A DNA stretch of 42,028 nt from positions 1 through 42,028 of the forward strand of contig NZ_CADCTE010000095.1 of NCBI RefSeq assembly GCF_902805515.1, in the 5' to 3' direction. Each line of letters begins with the position of its first letter. Positions within the stretch are counted from its first letter, which is position 1. Source of the DNA: an uncultured Arthrobacter sp. Its GTDB lineage: Bacteria > Actinomycetota > Actinomycetes > Actinomycetales > Micrococcaceae. This document shows positions 1-6,632 of the stretch, in pieces. Under the pieces are notes generated by a model that saw nothing but the letters and a program-made list of their open reading frames with translations, ran no database searches and was not told the origin of the DNA. The translations under genes and the position numbers were made by a program.

Positions 1-2
1 GC

Positions 3-602
3 TCGGCCGCTGACGCCGACGACGTCGTGCAGGAGACCTGGCTGCGGTGGGCGGACGCGGATCAGGCGGCGGTGCGCGAGCCGCGGGCCTACCTGGTGCA
101 GATCGTCACCCGGCAGGCCCTCAACCGGCTGCGCACCGTGGCCCGCCGCCGCGAGGACTACGTCGGCGAGTGGCTGCCCGAGCCCCTGCTGACCAGCCCC
201 GACGTGGCCGAGGACGTCGAGCTCGCCGAGAGCGTCTCCATGGCGATGCTCACCGTTCTCGAGACGCTGGCCCCCACGGAGCGCGCCGTCCTGGTGCTGC
301 ACGAGGTGTTCGACGTGCCGTACGACGAGATCGCCGAGGCAGTCGGCAAGTCGCCGGCGGCGGTCCGGCAGATCGCGCACCGGGCCCGGGAGCACGTGGC
401 CGCGCGGCGCCCGCGCACGGCGGTGAGCCGCACCTCGGTCAGCCAGCACCTGGCGAAGCTGCGTCTGGCCGGCCTCGTCAGCACGCACCGCGAGAGCCGC
501 CGCGTGATCTACAGCATCACGGACGGCCATCTGGCGCGGCTGGTCCGGGAGGGCCTCAACCATGCCGACCACCGTGTCACGGGGGAACCCGGGCACGGCT
601 GA
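3..602 (+). CDS. ECF sigma factor / ArsR-type metal sensor chimera (5' truncated)
   Basis: The reading frame is open to the window edge; the residues before the first GTG (27) read SAADADDVV, the usual start of sigma region 2 (DAEDVVQETWLRW), so the true start lies upstream. Seen: sigma region 2, then region 4 (LAPTERAVLVLHEVFDVPYDEIAEAVGKS, shown here only as family identification), as in SigJ-type ECF factors, ending near base 415. Instead of the SnoaL-like tail of SigJ, the frame runs into the second half of an ArsR/CzrA/NmtR repressor: recognition helix (TSVSQHLAKLRLAGLV), beta-wing, and helix 5 with the complete metal site D-x-H-x10-H-x2-H (Asp codon 522, His codons 528, 561 and 570). 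The first helices of ArsR are missing. This is either the scar of a deletion joining two genes or a true fusion; I infer the former, but the frame is intact. Confidence 0.8.
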   Translation, partial: SAADADDVVQETWLRWADADQAAVREPRAYLVQIVTRQALNRLRTVARRREDYVGEWLPEPLLTSPDVAEDVELAESVSMAMLTVLETLAPTERAVLVLHEVFDVPYDEIAEAVGKSPAAVRQIAHRAREHVAARRPRTAVSRTSVSQHLAKLRLAGLVSTHRESRRVIYSITDGHLARLVREGLNHADHRVTGEPGHG

Positions 603-635
603 GGTGCGGTGCGGTACCGGGCCCCGCGTACGGGC

Positions 636-1895
636 CTAGGCGGACTCGGGCAGGCCGGCCCGGGAGGGCGCCCCCGCCGTCCTCCGGCTCATGCGCCAGA
701 GCCTGCGCACCGACCACGCAAAGATGCCCACCACGAGGAGGTTGCGCAGCGTCAGCAGGAGCGCGACGGCCGGGTTCAGCCCGTACCGCAGCTCGTCGTA
801 GAAGATCGGGTAGACGAGCGTTGTGAGCGCCGCGGTCAGGAGCATCGCCGCCGCCGGGAGCCGCCAGCCCCCTGCGGTATCGAGCACCAGCCCTGCCGCG
901 ATCGCCGCGGCGATCCAGAGCATGAACTGGGGTGAACCGACCTTATTGAACACGACGAGCGTGGTCACCAGGGCGAGCGAGGCGGTGGCCAGCAGCGGGC
1001 CGGGGCGCGCTCCACGGCGGAGCCCGACGGCGACCAGCGCGGCGGTTCCGAGCACCGCCAGGGCCAGCAGCGGGCCCATCAGGGCGGAGACCTGACCGCT
1101 CAGCGCCCCCCTCACCTCCATGGTGTTGATGATCTTGTCCTCGTAGAAGTACGCGCCCGAGGTGCCCGTGATCGCCTGCCAGACGCCGGGCGTCGACAGC
1201 GGCGCCTCGAGCTGCATTCCACGCGCGCCCTGGGCGCCGAGGAAGCCGGTGAGGTTGCGGAGGTCACCGAAGACGGCGACGACGACGGCGATGCCCGCTG
1301 ACAGTCCGGCACCCGCGAGCGCGATCCGAAGACGGCTGCGGCAGGTGATGACCGCGGCCAGTACGACGGCGGCGGGCCAGACCTTCACCCAGGTCGCGGC
1401 GCTGAGCAGGAGGGAGGCAAGGACCGGCCGCGCCGCGAGGAGCAGGATTCCGACGATCACCACGGGGGCGGTCAGCCCGTCGAGGCGTCCCACCGCGACC
1501 GGGCCGAGCAGTGCCGTGGCAGCGAGCCACCAGTACGCCGCCCGGGGGCCGTGCGGCGTGCCGCGGCGAAGCAGGGCGGCGGTGCCGGCCGCGTTGAGGG
1601 CTGCGAAGATGCCGAACCACGTCAGCTGGTACAGCTCCGGGCCGAGGGCCGTGGCGGCGACAATGGGCACGATGGCTCCGGTGGGATAGACCCAGGCGGT
1701 GGAAATGCCCTGCCAGATGCCGTCGTCCAGGGCCTGGTAGGCCCAGCCGCGGTAAATGTTGATGTCGCTGAGCACTCCCCCGGACAGGATGAAGGGCATC
1801 AGCCGGGCGAGGAACCCCGCGTGGATCAGCGCGAAGAAGATCCAGACGGACGAGGTGCGGGCAAGGAAGTCCGGACCAAGCCGAAGTGATCGCAC
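636..1895 (-). CDS. GT87-like membrane glycosyltransferase (DUF2029)
   Basis: A polytopic membrane protein of about 419 aa with roughly ten hydrophobic segments and an Asp-containing first loop (SDINIYRGWAYQAL) typical of the GT-C fold GT87/DUF2029 polyprenyl-phosphate-mannose-dependent mannosyltransferases of Actinobacteria. Such enzymes extend lipomannan or cell-wall glycans on the outer face of the membrane. The frame is open to a GTG at 1940, but that has no ribosome-binding site; the GTG at 1895 has AGGAG five bases upstream, so I place the start there. It converges on the chimeric sigma gene with a 33-bp gap. The substrate is not determinable from sequence. Confidence 0.75.
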   Translation of the reverse strand: MRSLRLGPDFLARTSSVWIFFALIHAGFLARLMPFILSGGVLSDINIYRGWAYQALDDGIWQGISTAWVYPTGAIVPIVAATALGPELYQLTWFGIFAALNAAGTAALLRRGTPHGPRAAYWWLAATALLGPVAVGRLDGLTAPVVIVGILLLAARPVLASLLLSAATWVKVWPAAVVLAAVITCRSRLRIALAGAGLSAGIAVVVAVFGDLRNLTGFLGAQGARGMQLEAPLSTPGVWQAITGTSGAYFYEDKIINTMEVRGALSGQVSALMGPLLALAVLGTAALVAVGLRRGARPGPLLATASLALVTTLVVFNKVGSPQFMLWIAAAIAAGLVLDTAGGWRLPAAAMLLTAALTTLVYPIFYDELRYGLNPAVALLLTLRNLLVVGIFAWSVRRLWRMSRRTAGAPSRAGLPESA

Positions 1896-2365
1896 GGGCG
1901 CTCCTGGTGGGTAGGGTGGTGGGCCAAGTCTTTCATCCACGCGCGCGGGCCTGGAAATCGCAGGCGTCGAACCGCGGGCGTGGAAATCACTGGCCTGGAA
2001 TCACGGGCCCGGAATCGCTGGCCCGGATATCCCGGGCCAGTGAGCCCGGGCCGCGCGAGCCCGCGCCCGGTCCCGGGGTCCCGGTCCCGGAGGGCGGTCT
2101 CGAAACCCGGGACGCCGCCCGCATGAGGGCCCTCCGCGCGTGCGCCGCACCTTCCAGGTCCCGCGCGCCCGCCCTGCTATAGTCGGCGCAGGTGGCCACC
2201 GTCCGGCTCACCTGAGGGGCGGTCGTGGGCCCGGCTCGCGCTGCACCGATGCACAGCGATCAGCGAAGGTTCACCATGCAACCATGCTCCACGCCGCAGC
2301 GAAGGTTCCCCTCCTGATGTCCGGGCGCATCGGCGTTCGGCGCCGGCTGCAGGGGTCGGTGTGCC
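1896..2365. other. 470-bp intergenic region with degenerate GC-rich repeats
   Basis: No convincing gene. Bases 1952-2030 hold a degenerate array of about 14-15 bp units built on (c/t)GGAA(a)TC (copies at 1952, 1981, 1996, 2010 and a diverged one at 2024), followed to about 2115 by GC-rich low-complexity sequence rich in CCCGG and GGTCCC. Further on there is an extended -10-like site at 2176-2183 and a 12-bp direct repeat CAGCGAAGGTTC at 2261-2272 and 2297-2308 in the leader of the downstream LOV gene. Confidence 0.6.
2176..2183 (+). promoter_or_regulatory. Extended -10 promoter element upstream of the first LOV-GGDEF-EAL gene
   Basis: TGCTATAGT (2175-2183) contains an extended -10 TGn-TATAGT. 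No good -35 is visible at the expected distance. Use of this promoter would give a leader of about 175 nt before the ATG at 2366. Confidence 0.4.
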
Positions 2366-4804
2366 ATGGGCATCACTGAACTGACCGTCACCCTGTGGCA
2401 GGAGCGGCGGGTGCTTGAGGAACTGCTTGCGGCGACCGGCCAGGCGCTGGCACCGCCCCGGGACTCCGCCCAGGGCCCGGCGGAAGCACCGCGCGCCGAG
2501 TCCGACCTGCGCAAGGAACTCGGGCTGATCCGCCTGGCGCGGGATGTCGAGCTGGCCGCCGTCGCCCAGGAGTGGGGGCTCGGATCCGCGACAGGACTGG
2601 CGGGCCTCGCCGCCGGCGCGCCAACCGACTCCTGGCGCTGGGTCCTCGATTCCCACCATCAGGCGCTGACCGACCTCGAGGTGCGGCTGCGCGCCGGCCG
2701 CGCCGCGGAGGCAACCGGTACAACTCCCCCGGCCGGCGGTCCCGTCGGGGATGAACCGCCGCGCCCGGGCGGGGACGGCGACGACGGACCGGGCCCGCCC
2801 GCCCTGCCGGACTCACTGCTCGGCCACGCCCTGAACGCGGTCTCAGAGGGCTCCCTGATCACGGACGCCGCCCAGGACATCGTGTACGCCAACGCCGCCT
2901 TCACGGCCATCACGGGCTACACCTCCGAGGAACTTCTCGGGAAGAACTGCCGGATCCTCCAGGGCCCCGGTTCGGACCGCGTCACGCTTGCCGCCATGAG
3001 CAGCCGCCTTCAGCGGGGGGAGACCTTTCGGGGCAATATCCTCAACTACCGCAAGAACGGTTCACCGTTCTGGAACGCACTCACCGTTTCACCGCTGCGC
3101 GACGACGACGGCAGGATCACCCACTTCGTCAGCATCCAGCGTGACATCACCGCCCAGGTGGCACTGCAGGAGGAACTGCGCTTCCTCGCCCTTCACGACC
3201 CGCTGACCGGGCTGCCCAACCGCAGCGGCCTCGAACAGCGGCTGGGCGCCGCACCAGCCGCCACGGACGTGGCGCTTGGGGTGATTCGCTTCGACAATTT
3301 CCGCCACGTCAACGAGACGTTCGGCCGCGACGCCGGAGACGCCCTCCTGCGCGAGATGGCACAGAGGTTGAAGTCGAACCTTCGCACCACCGATTTCCTC
3401 GCCCGGATCGGCGGAGACGAGTTCGTTCTCCTGATCGCGGGCATCGACGACGCCGAGGCGCACCGGCAGATCGGCTCCGTCGCCGCTCGGCTCCACCGTG
3501 CCGTTGAAACTTCGGTGCCGCTCGGCGGAGGGAATTCGGTCGACGTCGGACTGAGCATGGGGCTGGCGCTGCACCGCGCCGGCCGCGACGGGTTTGGCGA
3601 CTCCCGGCGGCGGGCGGAGGCCGCCCTCTCCGATAGACCGGTCGAGGGAAGCCCCGGCCGGCAGTGGTGGCGCCTCGCCGAACCCGGCGATCCGGTACCG
3701 CACCCCGGTGATCCATCTCCGCACCCCGAGCCCGGCGCATCCGCAACCGTGCAGCCTCCGCAAAGCCCAGCGCCGCAGACGGGAGATCCAGCCCCCGGCC
3801 CGCGCGGCCCGGCGGGGACACTGTCACTGGTCCTGCAGCCCGTTGTGGACCTCCGGACGGGAGAAGTGGACCTCCTGGAGGCGCTCGCGCGGGTCAGCAT
3901 CGAAGGCCACCCTCCGATGGGACCGGCTGACTTCCTGCCGGCGCTGGCCCCGCGGGACGTTGACCAGCTCTTCCGGGACGCGCTCGAGCAGGCCCTGTCC
4001 CACCTCGCCCGCTGGGACCGCTCGGGGCGTGCCTTCCGGGTCAGCGTGAACCTCAGCCCCTCCACCCTGCTCGATCCGGAGTGTGCCGGGTGGGTCGCCT
4101 CTACCCTCGAACGGCACGGCATCGCGCCGGACCGGCTCGTCCTTGAACTTCTCGAAACCGGTGCGATCACCTCCCCGGTTCAGGTGGCCGCGCTGTCGAA
4201 CCTCCGGACCCTGGGCGTCTGCCTCGCCATGGACGACCTCGGGTCGGGCTACAGCAGTCTTCAGCGGTTGTCCGTGCTGCCTTTCAGCGCGGTGAAGATC
4301 GATGGCGCGCTGACGGCCCAGCTGAGGACACGGCCCGTGCGTACGCTGACGATCCTCGCAATGCTCGTCCAGATGGGCCGCGACCTTGACTGGGACGTCA
4401 TCATCGAAGGCCTTGAGGACGCTGCCCTGACCGAGGCTGCACGGATCCTCGCACCGCCCTTCGGACAGGGATACCATTTGGCCCCTCCCCTGGAACCGGG
4501 GGACGTCCCCGCCTGGGTTGAGGTCTTTGCCCCGCGCGGCGCCGACGGCGGGCTGGACACCTTCCTTGGCGCCCTCGCGTACACGTGGCAGTTCACCCGG
4601 CTGCGCTCGCCCCATCCCGGGCCACAGGACCAGTGCCCGCTCACGGCGTTCCTGGACGCGCACGCCGAGCCCGGGTCGCCGGCCTTTGACTGGCACGGCC
4701 TCCAGCACGGTCCGGCCGCGGACGCCCCGGAGCCTGGGGCGCGGCTTGTGGACTGGCTTGCGGACCGCAGTATCGAAGAATATGCACGGCTTCCTCTGAA
4801 TTAG
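2366..4804 (+). CDS. LOV-GGDEF-EAL cyclic-di-GMP signalling protein (degenerate GGDEF)
   Basis: 812 aa. Residues 1-110 are a helical N-terminal region of unknown role (faintly FlgN-like), followed by a Pro/Gly-rich linker. Residues 155-265 form a PAS domain with LOV hallmarks: GKNCRILQGPGSD with the photoreactive Cys at 195, Asn in LNYRKNG and FWN, and Gln in VSIQRD. Next is GGDEF (349-353) with an RxxD inhibitory site (RTTD 340-343). The metal-binding Asp of the usual D-x-D-x-F motif is Arg308, and the end of the domain is eroded. The EAL domain (485-720) keeps the catalytic set E505, VNLS 561, ELLE 594, DD 623-624, K644, E681 and Q701. A C-terminal Cys/His tail follows. Known: LOV domains sense blue light via FMN; EAL hydrolyses c-di-GMP. 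Inferred: a light-regulated phosphodiesterase whose GGDEF is regulatory. Confidence 0.88.
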   Translation: MGITELTVTLWQERRVLEELLAATGQALAPPRDSAQGPAEAPRAESDLRKELGLIRLARDVELAAVAQEWGLGSATGLAGLAAGAPTDSWRWVLDSHHQALTDLEVRLRAGRAAEATGTTPPAGGPVGDEPPRPGGDGDDGPGPPALPDSLLGHALNAVSEGSLITDAAQDIVYANAAFTAITGYTSEELLGKNCRILQGPGSDRVTLAAMSSRLQRGETFRGNILNYRKNGSPFWNALTVSPLRDDDGRITHFVSIQRDITAQVALQEELRFLALHDPLTGLPNRSGLEQRLGAAPAATDVALGVIRFDNFRHVNETFGRDAGDALLREMAQRLKSNLRTTDFLARIGGDEFVLLIAGIDDAEAHRQIGSVAARLHRAVETSVPLGGGNSVDVGLSMGLALHRAGRDGFGDSRRRAEAALSDRPVEGSPGRQWWRLAEPGDPVPHPGDPSPHPEPGASATVQPPQSPAPQTGDPAPGPRGPAGTLSLVLQPVVDLRTGEVDLLEALARVSIEGHPPMGPADFLPALAPRDVDQLFRDALEQALSHLARWDRSGRAFRVSVNLSPSTLLDPECAGWVASTLERHGIAPDRLVLELLETGAITSPVQVAALSNLRTLGVCLAMDDLGSGYSSLQRLSVLPFSAVKIDGALTAQLRTRPVRTLTILAMLVQMGRDLDWDVIIEGLEDAALTEAARILAPPFGQGYHLAPPLEPGDVPAWVEVFAPRGADGGLDTFLGALAYTWQFTRLRSPHPGPQDQCPLTAFLDAHAEPGSPAFDWHGLQHGPAADAPEPGARLVDWLADRSIEEYARLPLN

Positions 4805-4927
4805 CCGGGCCGGCTAAAGAGTTCGGCAGATTGGGGATGCAAGAAACGTTTTCATCCCTAAGATCAGGAGTGGAACGCGGGACCTTTTTCCGCGGCTCGT
4901 TGCCCAGTGCCCGCGGAAAGGGCCACC

Positions 4928-6445
4928 ATGGATCCCACTCTTATTCCAATTATCCTCATCGTCGCGGCTGTGCTTGTCCTCGCCGTCGTCGGCGTCATTC
5001 TTGCCCGCATGGCGCTCCATATTGCCAGCCCTGACCAGGCCCTGATTATCTCGTCGAAAGACAGCAAGGGCCAGCCCGACCCCGACAGCCAGCGTGTGGT
5101 CTTCGGGCGGATCTTCATCAATCCGTTCTCCCAGCGCGCCTACCCCATCTCCCTGGCCTCCCGCCAGGTCTCGCTCAAGATCGAGGGAATCTCGCAGAAC
5201 GGGATCAAACTGCACCTCACCGGGGTGGCGCAGGTCAAGGTGGGCGGCGACGCCGACGCCGTCCGCAAGGCGGCCCAACGGTTCCTCAACCAGCAGGAGG
5301 CCATTGACCACTACACCCAGGAAACCCTTTCCGGGTCGCTCCGCTCTATTGTGGGCACACTGACAGTCGAATCGATTATCAAAGACCGGGCCACCTTTGC
5401 AAAGAGCGTGAAGGAAGAAGCCGAACACTCAATGCACAATCAGGGTCTCGAAATCGACACTTTTCAGATCCAGTCTGTGGACGACGATTCAGGCTATTTG
5501 AAAAACCTTGGCCGCCCGGAGGCCGCACTGGCCGAGAAAAACGCTAAAATTGCGGAGGCCCGGTCGGTCCAGGAATCGGAGCAGGCCCGCGCAATCTCCG
5601 ACGAGCAGGTAGCCCTGGCGCACCAGCAGCTCATCATCAAGCGTGCTGAACTGAAGGAAGTTGCCGACGCCCGCCAGGCGCGGGCGGACGCGGCCGGGCC
5701 CCTCGCCGTGGCGGAACAGAACGAGCAGGTGATCATCCGCGAGCAGCAGGTCGCCCAACGGCGCGCCGAACTGCGCGAGCGCGAGCTCGACACGGAGGTC
5801 CGCAAGCCCGCGGACGCCGAGAAGTACAGGTTGATCCAGCAGGCCGATGCCAGGCTCGAGGAGCGGCGGCGGGCCTCGGAGGCGACCGAGATCGAGGCAC
5901 GGGTGGAACTGGCCAAGCGCAAGCTCAACGCCGAAGGCGACCGGGTTGCGGCGGAGGCAGACGCCGCCGCGAACACGGCACGGGGAACCGCCGAAGCGGC
6001 CGTGCAGGAGGCGCGCGGGCGCGCCGAGGCGGCAGTGATCCGTTCACGCGGCGAGGCGGAGGCGGAATCCACCGAGGCCCGGGGCAAGGCAGAGGCCGCC
6101 GGCATCGCGGCGCAGGCCGAAGCCTACGAGAAGTTCAACGAAGCGGCCGTGCTGAGCAAGGTCCTTGAGGTCCTGCCCGCGATGGCGCGGGAGGTCGCCG
6201 CTCCGCTTGCGGCGATCAAGACGATGACCGTTGTGTCCAACGACGGCGCCGGCCAGCTCAGCCGGGATGTGTCGACCGGCGTGCAGCAGACCACCCAGCT
6301 GATCAAGGACACCACCGGCCTCGATGTCATCACCCTGCTGGGCGACATCCTGAAGGGCGCGGGGTCGGCCCCGCGCGTCTCCGCGAACGGCGGCGCCGTG
6401 TCACCGCCGGCCCCAGGCGGATCCGCGGACGGCGGGCGGCCCTGA
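4928..6445 (+). CDS. floT: Flotillin-like SPFH-domain scaffold protein
   Basis: About 505 aa. One N-terminal membrane segment (residues 5-27: PIILIVAAVLVLAVVGVIL) is followed by an SPFH/PHB domain (about 30-200), then a long charged coiled coil with Glu-Ala-rich repeats (EAEAESTEARGKAEA) and a flexible Gly/Pro-rich end. This is the layout and length of bacterial flotillin (YuaG/FloT), which organises membrane microdomains and signalling complexes. The frame opens at a GTG (4907), but the ATG at 4928 has GGAAAGG seven bases upstream and directly precedes the membrane segment, so it is preferred. No NfeD partner gene is adjacent. It lies between two LOV-GGDEF-EAL genes, 123 bp after the first and convergent with the second. 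Confidence 0.88.
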   Translation: MDPTLIPIILIVAAVLVLAVVGVILARMALHIASPDQALIISSKDSKGQPDPDSQRVVFGRIFINPFSQRAYPISLASRQVSLKIEGISQNGIKLHLTGVAQVKVGGDADAVRKAAQRFLNQQEAIDHYTQETLSGSLRSIVGTLTVESIIKDRATFAKSVKEEAEHSMHNQGLEIDTFQIQSVDDDSGYLKNLGRPEAALAEKNAKIAEARSVQESEQARAISDEQVALAHQQLIIKRAELKEVADARQARADAAGPLAVAEQNEQVIIREQQVAQRRAELRERELDTEVRKPADAEKYRLIQQADARLEERRRASEATEIEARVELAKRKLNAEGDRVAAEADAAANTARGTAEAAVQEARGRAEAAVIRSRGEAEAESTEARGKAEAAGIAAQAEAYEKFNEAAVLSKVLEVLPAMAREVAAPLAAIKTMTVVSNDGAGQLSRDVSTGVQQTTQLIKDTTGLDVITLLGDILKGAGSAPRVSANGGAVSPPAPGGSADGGRP

Positions 6446-6450
6446 CCTTT

Positions 6451-6485
6451 CGGCACCCCGTCGCCTGCCCGGCGGCGGGGTGCCG
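6451..6485. terminator. Strong hairpin between convergent flotillin and LOV genes
   Basis: CGGCACCCCGTCGCC (6451-6465) pairs with GGCGGCGGGGTGCCG (6471-6485) over 15 bp with one G-T wobble and a 5-nt loop. It starts six bases after the flotillin stop. No T-tract follows on either side, as is common in high-GC actinobacteria. Confidence 0.7.
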
Positions 6486-6541
6486 CCCGCACCGGCCCCG
6501 GGTGTTCAGGCGCCCGGGCCCCAGACCTCGGACCGCACACG

Positions 6542-6632
6542 CTCAGGCCTCAGGCCTCAGGCGTTCGGGGCTCAGGGCTTCGAGACTCGGGCCCCGAGCC
6601 GCTCGGGCGTTGCGACCTGCACAGGCTCAGGC
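6542..6632. repeat. CTCAGGC short tandem repeats
   Basis: Three perfect tandem copies of the 7-mer CTCAGGC (6542-6562) lead into a degenerate stretch of CTCGGG/CTCAGG units. A further exact copy at 6626-6632 overlaps the stop codon of the minus-strand LOV gene. Confidence 0.6.

Noticed and set aside
2190-2365. c-di-GMP riboswitch in the leader of the first LOV-GGDEF-EAL gene
   Set aside because: The leader is long and the gene fits, but I could not find the conserved GEMM core; only a 12-bp direct repeat is visible.
2366-4804. Minus-strand and alternative-frame ORFs inside large genes here and elsewhere
   Set aside because: They are GC-rich shadow frames with Arg/Pro/Ala-biased products and no ribosome-binding sites.
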